NCBI GenBank assembly: GCA_045594565.1
Contig: JAZNYT010000007.1
Coordinates: forward strand, 1 to 11,584
Origin: RGIG6353 sp045594565
Lineage (GTDB): Bacteria > Bacillota > Clostridia > Oscillospirales > SIG627
Reading direction: 5' to 3'
Length of the DNA: 11,584 bases
The notes under the pieces were generated by a model that saw nothing but the letters and a program-made list of their open reading frames with translations, was not told the origin of the DNA and searched no databases. The stretch's first letter is position 1. Every line of letters begins with the position of its first letter. The translations under genes and the position numbers were made by a program. Shown here piece by piece: positions 1 to 7,263 of this stretch.

Positions 1-435
1 GCAGATAAAGAAATGGCAGACTACGAAAAGGAGACCGACCCCTTTATACTCTCCTCCGTATGTGACAGGGCGATATTCCTTCACACACTTGAAAGAGCGA
101 AAAAGGAAAGCTCTGCCCTCTACGATATGCTTCTTTGCTATGGTGAAGCGAAAAACCGCTCTGCCGAGGCGAGGCTTCGCGAAATGGGACGGGATACAGA
201 GGATGGGAAGAAGTATCTTCTCCCGGTAAGCTATACCTCTCCCGATTTTGAAAAGGAAAGCACTGAAAAGGTTATCTCAGACAGTGAAGAAAAAACTCTT
301 CGCGCCATGGAAGACCTTAGGACAGGTGAAAATTTTGCACCTATTGCAGAATACTTTTTCAGAAAGAAAAGCGAGAGTGGAATCCTTCGACGCCTTGCTC
401 TTGAAAAGACTCTCAGAACAGGGGGCGAAAAATAA
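1..435 (+). CDS. atpC: V-type ATP synthase subunit C, C-terminal part (5' end outside window)
   Basis: The frame is open from base 1, so this is the last 144 residues of a protein that is normally about 320-350 aa. Subunit C is the funnel-shaped adaptor that couples the central stalk (D/F) to the membrane c-ring of V/A-type ATPases. The visible part is mainly helical and charged. It has a segment around DRAIFLHTLERAKKESS typical of the repeated helical domains, and a C-terminal pattern (IAEYFFRKKSESGILRRLAL) that resembles the family's closing helix. Similarity is modest, because this subunit diverges quickly. The assignment rests largely on position: it lies directly before subunits F, A, B and D in the standard C-F-A-B-D order. 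Its TAA stop shares one base with the ATG of the next gene, which indicates translational coupling. Confidence 0.85.
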   Translation, partial: ADKEMADYEKETDPFILSSVCDRAIFLHTLERAKKESSALYDMLLCYGEAKNRSAEARLREMGRDTEDGKKYLLPVSYTSPDFEKESTEKVISDSEEKTLRAMEDLRTGENFAPIAEYFFRKKSESGILRRLALEKTLRTGGEK

Positions 436-755
436 TGGCAGAAACGAAAATTGCCGTAATCGGCGACAGAGCATCGGTTATTATTTTTTCCGCAGTAGGT
501 ATTACGGTAAAAGAGGCGGGAACTCCAAAGGAAGCGGAAGGTGCCGTGATGGAGCTTGTACAGAAGGGATATAAGATAATTTATATAACCGAAGTACTTT
601 TTCAAGGTATTCCCGACCTTGTGGAAAAATACAGAGAGTGTGCCTATCCATCTATCATCCCCATTCCCGACCGTTCGGGTTCAATGCAAATCGGGGAAAA
701 GAACGTTATTCACAATATGGAAAAGGCGATAGGTACAAACATTTTTGATAAGTAA
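435..755 (+). CDS. atpF: V-type ATP synthase subunit F
   Basis: This 106-residue protein has the normal length for subunit F, the small Rossmann-like globular subunit that binds subunit D in the central stalk and can modulate ATPase activity. The N-terminus reads KIAVIGDRASVIIFSAVGI, the beta-strand/loop start typical of the family. The middle contains IIYITEVLFQGIPDLVEKY, and PSIIPIPDRSGS matches the usual C-terminal strand and loop. The start ATG overlaps the subunit C stop by one base (TAATG). A G-rich run at 421-425 can serve as its ribosome binding site. It is followed after 20 bases by the subunit A start, which fits one polycistronic message. Confidence 0.95.
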   Translation: MAETKIAVIGDRASVIIFSAVGITVKEAGTPKEAEGAVMELVQKGYKIIYITEVLFQGIPDLVEKYRECAYPSIIPIPDRSGSMQIGEKNVIHNMEKAIGTNIFDK

Positions 756-760
756 AAGTG

Positions 761-768
761 AAAGGTAG
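761..768 (+). promoter_or_regulatory. Ribosome binding site deciding the atpA start
   Basis: AAAGGTAG lies 7-10 bases before the ATG at 776. A longer reading from GTG at 758 is possible, but it would place this Shine-Dalgarno-like sequence inside the gene and would have no comparable site of its own. Confidence 0.6.
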
Positions 769-775
769 ATTTTTA

Positions 776-2569
776 ATGGATACTTTGACTAAATCCACCG
801 AAAACGTCGGTACTATATACAAGGTAGCAGGTCCTCTCATCGTTGCAACGGGTATGAGAGACGTGCAGATGTACGACGTTGTTAGGGTAAGTGAAAAAAA
901 GCTTATAGGCGAGGTCATAGAGCTTAGAGGCGACCGTGCCTCCATTCAGGTTTACGAGGACACTACCGGAATCGGACCCGGTGAAAACGTTTATTTCACA
1001 GGAGAGCCTCTCTCGGTAGAGCTTGCCCCCGGTCTGATTGAAGGAATTTTCGACGGAATAGAAAGACCTCTTGAAAAGATTTATCACGTGGCAGGCTCCC
1101 GTATTCCCAGAGGCATCGACCTTCCCAAGCTTGACCGCGAAAAGAAATGGACCTTCAAGCCCACAGCAAAGGTAGGCGACAGAGTAAGCGGAGGAAGCGT
1201 TCTCGGTGAGGTTGAAGAAACTCTTGCCGTAACCCAGAAGATAATGGTCCCCCCCACTATGTCGGGCGAGGTTGTATGGATATTTGAAGGCGATGCGACC
1301 ATTACAGAAGCAATTGCCAAAATCAAGACCGACAAGGGTGATACCGTTGATATCGCAATGCTTCAGAAGTGGCCTGTACGCCGACGCCGTCCTTATATGG
1401 AAAAGCTCGTTCCCACAGAGCCTATGATAACGGGTCAGCGTGTTATCGACTCGCTTTTCCCCATCACAAAGGGTGGCGTTGCGGCTATCCCCGGTCCCTT
1501 CGGCTCGGGTAAGACTGTTACTCAGCACCAGATTGCAAAGTGGGCTGACGCCGATATCATCATATACATCGGTTGCGGAGAGCGCGGAAACGAAATGACC
1601 GACGTTTTAAAGGAGTTCCCCGAGCTTCACGACCCAAGAACAGGTCTTTCAATTATGAAAAGAACGGTTCTTATAGCAAACACCTCCGATATGCCCGTCG
1701 CAGCCCGTGAGGCATCTATTTACACCGGTATTACCATTGCGGAATATTTCAGAGATATGGGCTACAAGGTAGCTATCATTGCCGACTCCACATCACGCTG
1801 GGCAGAGGCTCTTCGTGAAATGTCGGGACGACTTGAAGAAATGCCGGGTGAAGAAGGGTATCCGGCATACCTTTCCACACGCCTTGCAGAGTTCTATGAA
1901 AGAGCAGGTGTCGTAAGATGCCTCGGCGGTGAAAGAATGGGTGCTATTACCGCTATCGGTGCGGTTTCCCCTCCCGGCGGTGATACATCCGAGCCCGTTT
2001 CACAGGCGACACTCCGTATAGTAAAGGTATTCTGGGGACTTTCCTCCGATCTTGCATACAGACGTCACTTCCCTGCCATTGACTGGCTTAAGAGCTATTC
2101 TCTTTACGAGGACAAGGCTTTCAACTACTATAATGAAAAAGTAAACGACGAGTGGTCGGCACACGTAAGAGAGGTCAAGGCAATACTTGGTGAGGAATCC
2201 GAGCTTCAGGAAATTGTAAGACTTATCGGCTTCGATGCCCTTGGCGAAAAGGACAGACTTACCCTTGAATGTGCAAGGTCTGTACGCGAGGACTTCTTAC
2301 AGCAGGACTCCTTCCGAGACGTCGACCGTTACACCTCATCCTTCAAGCAGGCTGATATGATCTCGGCTATTCTTCTCTGGTACAAGGGAAGCCTCGCAGC
2401 TCTTGAAATGGGCGCTACCTACAAAAAGATAATGGAAATGAGCTCTCTTGAAAAGATAGCGAAGATGAAATATGAGCCCGAAGAAAACTGGAATAGCTTC
2501 TTCAAGGATTTAAAGGACACACTTGCAGAAGAATTTGCGATGATAACAAAGGGAGGCGAAGCAATATGA
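776..2569 (+). CDS. atpA: V-type ATP synthase subunit A (catalytic)
   Basis: This is the catalytic subunit of the A3B3 head, which hydrolyses or makes ATP at the cytoplasmic face of the membrane. At 597 aa it has the family's usual size. Domains in order are an N-terminal beta-barrel (about residues 10-75), the extra bulge domain specific to A subunits (about 115-190), the nucleotide-binding domain and a helical C-terminus. Walker A is GPFGSGKT at 240-247. The catalytic glutamate lies in GCGERGNE (E269). Walker B is VAIIAD at 332-337, followed by STSRWAEALREMSGRLEEMPGE. All catalytic residues are present. I prefer ATG 776 over GTG 758 because AAAGGTAG at 761-768 is a well-placed ribosome binding site. 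The stop overlaps the subunit B start by four bases (ATGA). Confidence 0.97.
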   Translation: MDTLTKSTENVGTIYKVAGPLIVATGMRDVQMYDVVRVSEKKLIGEVIELRGDRASIQVYEDTTGIGPGENVYFTGEPLSVELAPGLIEGIFDGIERPLEKIYHVAGSRIPRGIDLPKLDREKKWTFKPTAKVGDRVSGGSVLGEVEETLAVTQKIMVPPTMSGEVVWIFEGDATITEAIAKIKTDKGDTVDIAMLQKWPVRRRRPYMEKLVPTEPMITGQRVIDSLFPITKGGVAAIPGPFGSGKTVTQHQIAKWADADIIIYIGCGERGNEMTDVLKEFPELHDPRTGLSIMKRTVLIANTSDMPVAAREASIYTGITIAEYFRDMGYKVAIIADSTSRWAEALREMSGRLEEMPGEEGYPAYLSTRLAEFYERAGVVRCLGGERMGAITAIGAVSPPGGDTSEPVSQATLRIVKVFWGLSSDLAYRRHFPAIDWLKSYSLYEDKAFNYYNEKVNDEWSAHVREVKAILGEESELQEIVRLIGFDALGEKDRLTLECARSVREDFLQQDSFRDVDRYTSSFKQADMISAILLWYKGSLAALEMGATYKKIMEMSSLEKIAKMKYEPEENWNSFFKDLKDTLAEEFAMITKGGEAI

Positions 2570-3936
2570 AAAAGGACTATAAAACAATAAGAGAAGCAGT
2601 CGGCCCCCTTATGCTTGTTGAATGTGTTGAGGACGTAAAATATTACGAAATCGTTGAAATAATACAGAAGGACGGCACAAAGAGACTCGGAAGAGTTCTC
2701 GAAATAAGAGATACTACTGCGGTAGTTCAGCTTTTTGAAAGCTCGGAGGGTCTTCAGCTCTCCACCTCCAAGGCAAGATTTCTCGGTCACGGACTTGAGC
2801 TTGCAGTGTCACGCGATATGGTGGGACGAGTTTTCGACGGTATGGGCAATCCCATTGACGGTGGGGACAAGATAGTTGCTGAAAGATACGACGATATCAA
2901 CGGTGAGCCCCTTAACCCTGCCGCACGCGACTACCCTGCCGAATTCATTCAGACGGGTATTTCGGCAATCGACGGACTTAATACCCTTGTTCGAGGACAG
3001 AAGCTCCCCATCTTCTCAGGCTCGGGTCTCCCCCACGCAAATCTTGCGGCACAGATTGCAAGACAGGCGAAGGTGAGAGGTACCGACGATGAGTTCGCCG
3101 TTGTATTTGCGGCTATCGGTATTACCTTCCAGGAAGCGCAGTTCTTCGTTGAGGACTTCAAGAAGACAGGCTCTATCGAGCGTTCGGTTCTATTTATGAA
3201 CCTTGCAGATGCTCCTGCCGTTGAAAGAATAGCAACTCCCCGAATGGCGATAACCTGTGCGGAATACCTCGCATATGAGCTTGGTATGCACGTGCTCGTT
3301 ATTCTCACCGACCTTACAAACTATGCCGAAGCGCTTCGTGAGGTTTCTGCCGCACGCCGTGAGGTGCCCGGACGTCGCGGATATCCCGGTTATCTCTACA
3401 CCGACCTTGCAACCCTTTATGAGAGAGCAGGACGAATCAACGGCAAAAAGGGCTCTATTACACAGATCCCCATCCTTTCTATGCCCGAGGATGACAAGAC
3501 TCATCCCATTCCCGACCTTACGGGATATATTACCGAGGGACAGATAATCCTCTCCCGTGACCTTTACATGAGAGGTATCGAGCCTCCCATCGACGTTCTT
3601 CCTTCACTCTCAAGACTTAAAAACAAGGGTATCGGCAAGGACAAGACGAGAGAAGACCACGCCGACACTATGAATCAGATATTCTCGGCTTATGCGAGAG
3701 GTAAAGAAGCGAAGGAGCTTGCCGTTATCCTCGGTGAATCGGCACTTTCGGAAATGGACAGAAAGTACGCGAAGTTCTCGGAGGAATTCGAAAACCTTTA
3801 TATCTCACAGGGCTATACCACCGATAGAACCATCGAGGAAACACTTGATATCGGTTGGAAGCTTCTCTCCATTCTTCCAAACTCCGAGCTTAAGCGTATA
3901 CGTCCCGAATTTATCGAAAAGTACCTTAAAAGATAG
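2566..3936 (+). CDS. atpB: V-type ATP synthase subunit B
   Basis: This is the non-catalytic partner that alternates with subunit A in the A3B3 head. Its length of 456 aa is typical. The P-loop is degenerate (FSGSGLPHAN, residues 150-159) and lacks the Walker lysine, as expected for B. The region ILTDLTNYAEALREVSAARR (from about 246) is the alpha/beta ATPase signature of the family. PSLSRL at 346-351 contains R350, the position of the arginine finger that completes the catalytic site of the neighbouring A subunit. The gene starts inside the end of atpA (ATGA overlap) with a strong GGGAGG ribosome binding site at 2551-2556. Coupled translation of A and B fits their 3:3 stoichiometry. Confidence 0.97.
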   Translation: MKKDYKTIREAVGPLMLVECVEDVKYYEIVEIIQKDGTKRLGRVLEIRDTTAVVQLFESSEGLQLSTSKARFLGHGLELAVSRDMVGRVFDGMGNPIDGGDKIVAERYDDINGEPLNPAARDYPAEFIQTGISAIDGLNTLVRGQKLPIFSGSGLPHANLAAQIARQAKVRGTDDEFAVVFAAIGITFQEAQFFVEDFKKTGSIERSVLFMNLADAPAVERIATPRMAITCAEYLAYELGMHVLVILTDLTNYAEALREVSAARREVPGRRGYPGYLYTDLATLYERAGRINGKKGSITQIPILSMPEDDKTHPIPDLTGYITEGQIILSRDLYMRGIEPPIDVLPSLSRLKNKGIGKDKTREDHADTMNQIFSAYARGKEAKELAVILGESALSEMDRKYAKFSEEFENLYISQGYTTDRTIEETLDIGWKLLSILPNSELKRIRPEFIEKYLKR

Positions 3937-3946
3937 GTGACTTGAT

Positions 3947-4573
3947 ATGGCAAAAAGAGTAAATTCCACAAGAATGGAGCTGACTCGCACAAAAAAACGC
4001 CTTGCTACTGCCCTGAGAGGTCACAAGCTTCTCAAGGATAAGCAAGACGAAATGGCTCGTCAGTTTATGATTTATATAAGGCGCAACAGAGAGCTTCGGC
4101 GAGAGGTTGAAGAGATACTCTCCCGTGCTATGTCCAAGTCCTCTCTTGCAGAGGCGGAAATGGGAAACGCGCAGATGAGTGAGGCACTCCTTGTACCCGC
4201 AACGGCGGCAGAGGCGGACTACGGAACAAAAAACATTATGAGTATTATCGTGCCGAATATTACCGAGAAGGAGATAGAGTCTGCCCCCTCGCTTCCCTAT
4301 TCACTCGCCTTCACCTCACGGTATCTTGACTCGGCAACCCTTGATATGAAAGCGGTGATTCCAAAGCTTCTGGAGCTTGCATCGGTTGAAAAGACCTGCG
4401 ATATGCTTGCCGACGAGCTTGAAAGAACAAGGCGAAGGGTAAACGCTCTTGAATACGTTATGATTGCGGAAATGAAGGGTACAATAAAGTACATTTCAAT
4501 GAAGCTTGAGGATAACGAAAGAGGAAACCTTACAAGGCTTATGAAGGTTAAAGACATGATGAAAGAAGAGTAG
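3947..4573 (+). CDS. atpD: V-type ATP synthase subunit D
   Basis: This is the central rotor shaft of the ATPase: a long antiparallel coiled coil that turns inside the A3B3 head and carries subunit F. At 208 aa it has the usual length. The conserved N-terminal block is clear: STRMELTRTKKRLATALRG followed by HKLLKDKQDEM (residues 7-36), including the family hallmark GHKLLKDK. Both ends (about 1-75 and 130-205) are rich in charged heptads. The ribosome binding site AGGTGA (3935-3940) begins inside the last codon of subunit B, 10 bases after which comes the ATG. It is the last gene of the operon on this strand. Its final codons (Met-Lys-Glu-Glu-stop) lie in a perfect palindrome shared with the opposing gene. 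No G or H subunit follows, so if present these are upstream or elsewhere. Confidence 0.96.
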   Translation: MAKRVNSTRMELTRTKKRLATALRGHKLLKDKQDEMARQFMIYIRRNRELRREVEEILSRAMSKSSLAEAEMGNAQMSEALLVPATAAEADYGTKNIMSIIVPNITEKEIESAPSLPYSLAFTSRYLDSATLDMKAVIPKLLELASVEKTCDMLADELERTRRRVNALEYVMIAEMKGTIKYISMKLEDNERGNLTRLMKVKDMMKEE

Positions 4574-4593
4574 CGACGCTACTCTTCTTTCAT
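4559..4593. terminator. Shared palindromic terminator between convergent genes
   Basis: A perfect inverted repeat with 17-bp arms (ATGAAAGAAGAGTAGCG at 4559-4575 and its complement at 4577-4593) surrounds one central base. It contains the last four codons and the stop of subunit D on the plus strand, and the same four codons and stop of the YihY-family gene on the minus strand. A short T-run (TTTTGCTT, from about 4593) follows on the plus strand. The minus-strand exit is less T-rich. The folding is seen in the sequence; its role as a terminator, possibly bidirectional, is inferred. Confidence 0.75.
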
Positions 4594-5421
4594 TTTGCTT
4601 ATTGCGGCATTCAGCTCTGCACCGAGAATGAGTATCAAAGCCGACATATACAGCCATATAAGAAGTACTATGATAGCACCGAGAGTTCCGTATATGAGGG
4701 TATAGTTTGAAAAATTCTCAACGTAAAAGGAAAAGCCAATACTAAGAAGAAGCCAAGAGATAAGTGCCGTAAAAATTCCCGGCAGTACAGTCTTAACAGG
4801 CTCTTTTTTGTCAAGAGAGGCAAGGTACAAAATCCCAACAGCGCCAAGCATAAGAAAGGCTATGAGGAAGAACCTCAAATACTGCCACAGACCGATAAGA
4901 TAATCGTAGCTTTTGAAAAGTCCTTTTGGGAAAAGTCCGTCAATAAAAATGAGTACTCTTTCTCCCGCTGTTGAAAAAGCAAGGGTAAGCACAAGTACAG
5001 TTAAAAATACTACCGTATACAAAAACTGGCGTACTAAATAGAGAAAAGGATTTGCAGGTCTTCCGAGACCGTAGGCGCGTCTCACGTCGTCCATAAGCCC
5101 CTTTACCGCACGCATTGGAAACCAAATAGAGAATACAAGTGAAAACCACAAAAGAACGTGATTTGAGTTGCTTGACACGTAATTCAGATAGCTTTCAATA
5201 ATTCCCACAACGTCCTTTGGCAGAACGCCTCCAACGGTGCGTATTATGGCATTAACGTTGAGGTCAAGGATACCGAGGAGGTTGGAAATAAATATCAAGA
5301 GAGGAAAAATGGCAAAAAGCAGATAATATGCCAGTGCCGCCGCATTTTTTGAAACGTTGTGATGGAAGAAGCTCCGAAGCATAGTTTTCGCCACTCCCGA
5401 AAAACGGCTCTTTTTCTCCAT
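4579..5421 (-). CDS. YihY/BrkB-family inner-membrane protein
   Basis: This is a 280-residue polytopic membrane protein of the YihY/virulence factor BrkB family (once wrongly called ribonuclease BN). Its biochemical function is not settled. The family signature is at the first membrane segment: KNAAALAYYLLFAIFPLLIF (residues 25-44). Further hydrophobic segments lie near 88-106, 126-150, 180-200, 215-235 and 245-270, giving about six membrane spans. The C-terminus AELNAAISKMKEE is also typical (LGAELNA). The start is ATG 5421: an excellent AGGAGGTGAT (5426-5435) precedes it, and the upstream in-frame GTG at 5430 lies within that site. It is transcribed towards the ATPase operon and its stop lies in the shared palindrome. 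The kinase gene on the same strand is 67 bases upstream but separated by a hairpin, so co-transcription is uncertain. Confidence 0.93.
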   Translation of the reverse strand: MEKKSRFSGVAKTMLRSFFHHNVSKNAAALAYYLLFAIFPLLIFISNLLGILDLNVNAIIRTVGGVLPKDVVGIIESYLNYVSSNSNHVLLWFSLVFSIWFPMRAVKGLMDDVRRAYGLGRPANPFLYLVRQFLYTVVFLTVLVLTLAFSTAGERVLIFIDGLFPKGLFKSYDYLIGLWQYLRFFLIAFLMLGAVGILYLASLDKKEPVKTVLPGIFTALISWLLLSIGFSFYVENFSNYTLIYGTLGAIIVLLIWLYMSALILILGAELNAAISKMKEE

Positions 5422-5425
5422 TGGT

Positions 5426-5435
5426 ATCACCTCCT
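5426..5435 (-). promoter_or_regulatory. Ribosome binding site deciding the YihY-family start
   Basis: On the minus strand this reads AGGAGGTGAT, a near-perfect complement to the 16S rRNA 3' end, with a standard gap to the ATG at 5421. The alternative GTG start at 5430 would use bases of this site itself, so it is unlikely. Confidence 0.85.
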
Positions 5436-5454
5436 ACTGTTATATTTTATCCAA

Positions 5455-5483
5455 AACTAAAGGCGGTAAAACCGCCTTTAGTT
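5455..5483 (-). terminator. Hairpin terminator after the kinase-like gene
   Basis: The 13-bp perfect arms AACTAAAGGCGGT (5455-5467) and ACCGCCTTTAGTT (5471-5483) enclose a 3-base loop, 6 bases beyond the stop of the minus-strand kinase gene. In the minus direction the stem runs into GTTTTGG, a short T-run. It would separate the kinase transcript from the YihY-family gene, at least partly. Confidence 0.75.
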
Positions 5484-5488
5484 ATTAT

Positions 5489-6124
5489 TTACAAGTTTTG
5501 TGTTTCGTGTGATTTCTTTTCAATGCACTCACAAATGAGTCTTGCAGAAAGGTCTGTACCAAACTTGCCCGAATCTATAACAAGGTCGTAATACTCTGCC
5601 CTTCCCCAAACCTGTGAGGTATGGCTATCGTAATAATCCGCTCTTATCTTGTCGGTCTTCTTTATAAGCTTCTTCGCTTCCTCGGGTGTGATGTGATAAA
5701 GCCTTACGGCGCGCTCGATTCTCTTATCAAGGTCAGCCTTCACAAATACCCTCAAAACGTTCGGACGGTCAGCAAGAACAAAATCCGCACATCTTCCCAT
5801 TATAACACAGCTTTCTTTATCGGCGTATTTTTCAATAACGCTGAACTGTGCTTCGGCTATTCTGATGCTTACGGGAAGCATAAGAGAGGGGTCGTCGGAG
5901 TACCAGTAATTAGCGTACTGATATCCGGGATAATCCCAGATTCTCGGAGGCTTTTCGTCATGCTTCTTGATTTCGTCGGGTGCCATTCCGAGAATGCCTG
6001 CCGCTTCATCAATTATCTCCTTGTCGTAATAAGGCACATTGAAATATTTTGCCACCTTGTGCCCTATCTCGGCTCCGCCGCTGCAAAATTGACGTCCTAC
6101 GGTAATAATAAAGTTATTTTCCAT
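5489..6124 (-). CDS. Cytidylate kinase-like family protein
   Basis: This 211-residue cytoplasmic protein belongs to the cytidylate kinase-like P-loop family, which is common in Clostridia and distinct from canonical Cmk. The phosphate-binding loop is GRQFCSGGAEIG at residues 10-21, the family form GRxFGSGGxxIG, with Cys in place of the usual first Gly of the SGG stretch. PYYDKEIIDEAA (31-42) and CVIMGRCADFVL (106-117) are further family blocks. An Arg/Lys-rich lid follows, with KADLDKRIERA and KTDKIRADYYDSHTSQVWG. The substrate has not been established for this subfamily, and CMP phosphorylation should not be assumed. The start ATG at 6124 has AAAGGAGC upstream with a 6-base gap. A good sigma-A promoter lies upstream and a hairpin follows, so it may be a single-gene unit. 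Confidence 0.92.
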   Translation of the reverse strand: MENNFIITVGRQFCSGGAEIGHKVAKYFNVPYYDKEIIDEAAGILGMAPDEIKKHDEKPPRIWDYPGYQYANYWYSDDPSLMLPVSIRIAEAQFSVIEKYADKESCVIMGRCADFVLADRPNVLRVFVKADLDKRIERAVRLYHITPEEAKKLIKKTDKIRADYYDSHTSQVWGRAEYYDLVIDSGKFGTDLSARLICECIEKKSHETQNL

Positions 6125-6155
6125 AAATGTGCTCCTTTCATCTTATTACACTTTT

Positions 6156-6184
6156 ATTTTAGCATAGATTTTTTAATTTTGCAA
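6156..6184 (-). promoter_or_regulatory. Sigma-A promoter of the kinase-like gene
   Basis: Read on the minus strand, TTGCAA (6179-6184) and TAAAAT (6156-6161) are separated by exactly 17 bases. The -10 box is 32 bases from the start codon. Both boxes are close to the vegetative consensus. Confidence 0.7.
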
Positions 6185-6192
6185 CTAAAAGA

Positions 6193-6221
6193 TTGATTTG
6201 AAGAAAAAAATGTGATAATAT
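6193..6221 (+). promoter_or_regulatory. Possible sigma-A promoter of cysK
   Basis: TTGATT (6193-6198) is followed by an AT-rich segment with two possible -10 boxes: GATAAT (6214-6219, spacing 15) or TAATAT (6216-6221, spacing 17). Neither pairing is ideal. Its -35 box lies only 8 bases from the -35 box of the divergent kinase promoter. Confidence 0.4.
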
Positions 6222-6227
6222 ACCTGT

Positions 6228-6234
6228 GAGGTGA
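6228..6234 (+). promoter_or_regulatory. Ribosome binding site for a GTG start (cysK)
   Basis: GAGGTGA sits directly before TTTT and the GTG at 6239. The family's N-terminal residues begin right at this GTG and no nearby in-frame ATG fits, so the non-ATG start is well supported. Confidence 0.75.
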
Positions 6235-6238
6235 TTTT

Positions 6239-7159
6239 GTGATATACAACGATATAACCGAGCTTATAGGAGGCACTCCTCTGTTGCGTGCCTCAAGATT
6301 TGCAGAAAGCTCGGGTGTTTTTTCGGATATACTCTTAAAGCTTGAATTTTTCAACCCTGCGGGAAGCACCAAGGACAGAGCGGCACTTTATATGCTGAAA
6401 AAGGCTTTTGAAAGCGGAACTCTTAAAAAGGGCGACACCGTAATTGAGCCCACCAGCGGTAATACGGGCATAGGTCTTGCAATGGCGGCATCTTTTTTCG
6501 GTGTAAGAGTCATTCTCACGATGCCCGACACCATGAGCGTAGAAAGACGTAAAATTCTTTCGGCTTACGGCGCCGAAATCGTTCTCACCGAAGGGTCACT
6601 TGGTATGAAAGGTGCTATAGACAAAGCCGAGGAGCTAAAGAGCAGTATAGAAGGCTCATTTATTCCATCTCAATTCGATAACCCTGCAAACCCTCTCTCT
6701 CACTACGAGACAACGGGCCCCGAAATATGGCGTGATACCAAGGGAGATATTGACGTTTTTGTTGCTACTGTAGGTACGGGAGGCACCTTCTCGGGAGTTG
6801 GTCGCTATCTTAAAGAGAGGAAGAAAGATATTGAGCTTATCGCGGTTGAGCCCGAGGATTCACCTCTGATTTCAAGGGGGGTGGCAGGTCCCCATAAGCT
6901 TCAAGGGATAGGCGCGAATTTTGTGCCCGATAACTTCGAAAAAGAACTTGCCGACAGAGTGGCTACCGTAACTACCGAAGAGGCATATTCTACGGTAAGA
7001 GAGCTTGCAAGACTGGAGGGCTGTCTTGTGGGGATCTCCTCGGGTGCTGCAGTATCTGCCGCAGTAAAGCTTGCAAAGGAAGATGCCTACAAAAAAATAG
7101 TGGTTCTCTGCCCTGATACGGGTATGAGATATCTTTCCACCGAAGATTTGTTCGTATAA
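6239..7159 (+). CDS. cysK: Cysteine synthase (O-acetylserine sulfhydrylase)
   Basis: This PLP enzyme makes L-cysteine from O-acetylserine and sulfide in the cytoplasm. It is 306 aa, the usual length. The N-terminus YNDITELIGGTPLLR is characteristic. The PLP-binding lysine is K45 in NPAGSTKDRAA (the family usually has SVKDR). The substrate loop TSGNTG is at 72-77, the PLP phosphate loop GTGGT at 179-183, and GISSGAA at 265-271. The C-terminus PDTGMRYLST matches CysK proteins closely. There is no cystathionine beta-synthase-type extension. Translation starts at GTG with GAGGTGA just upstream. The gene has its own terminator and is probably transcribed alone. CysM or another beta-replacement enzyme of the same fold is a less likely alternative. 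Confidence 0.94.
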   Translation: MIYNDITELIGGTPLLRASRFAESSGVFSDILLKLEFFNPAGSTKDRAALYMLKKAFESGTLKKGDTVIEPTSGNTGIGLAMAASFFGVRVILTMPDTMSVERRKILSAYGAEIVLTEGSLGMKGAIDKAEELKSSIEGSFIPSQFDNPANPLSHYETTGPEIWRDTKGDIDVFVATVGTGGTFSGVGRYLKERKKDIELIAVEPEDSPLISRGVAGPHKLQGIGANFVPDNFEKELADRVATVTTEEAYSTVRELARLEGCLVGISSGAAVSAAVKLAKEDAYKKIVVLCPDTGMRYLSTEDLFV

Positions 7160-7161
7160 TC

Positions 7162-7194
7162 AAAAATCCTTCGCTTTTCAGCGAAGGATTTTTT
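7162..7194 (+). terminator. Rho-independent terminator of cysK
   Basis: The 14-bp perfect arms AAAAATCCTTCGCT (7162-7175) and AGCGAAGGATTTTT (7180-7193) enclose the loop TTTC. The run of six T at 7189-7194 completes a textbook intrinsic terminator just after the cysK stop. Confidence 0.93.
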
Positions 7195-7216
7195 GTATCC
7201 TTGGTAACAGGAAATG

Positions 7217-7225
7217 CATATTATG
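7217..7225 (+). promoter_or_regulatory. Weak candidate mother-cell sigma -10 element for dpaAB
   Basis: CATATTATG resembles the -10 pattern CATAnnnTA known for sigma-K, with one mismatch, and sits 38 bases before the dpaA start. No convincing -35 element is seen upstream, where the cysK terminator ends, and no TTGACA-like vegetative promoter is present either. It is proposed only because dpaAB is a late mother-cell operon in Bacillus. Confidence 0.2.
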
Positions 7226-7248
7226 AAAGCGAGGACGAAAAAAAGAAG

Positions 7249-7254
7249 AAAGGA
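7249..7254 (+). promoter_or_regulatory. Ribosome binding site deciding the dpaA start
   Basis: AAAGGA lies 9 bases before the ATG at 7264. The frame stays open further upstream to a TTG at 7201. The extra residues would be low-complexity and Lys/Glu-rich, and that TTG directly follows a terminator, so the ATG is preferred. Confidence 0.65.
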
Positions 7255-7263
7255 AATATCGAA

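Noticed and set aside
758..775. Upstream GTG start adding six residues to atpA
   Set aside because: The extra residues would consume the AAAGGTAG ribosome binding site of the ATG at 776, and no alternative site precedes the GTG.
773..1528. A 251-codon minus-strand open frame opposite atpA
   Set aside because: It lies wholly antisense to a strongly conserved ATPase gene, has no recognisable domain and no convincing ribosome binding site; it is a shadow of codon use.
5621..6196. A 191-codon plus-strand open frame opposite the kinase-like gene
   Set aside because: The minus-strand product carries a clear P-loop, ribosome binding site and promoter. The plus-strand translation matches nothing and its start has no Shine-Dalgarno sequence.
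6125..6238. Riboswitch or T-box leader for cysK
   Set aside because: The leader is too short, with no specifier-like hairpin or antiterminator; only AT-rich promoter-like sequence is seen.
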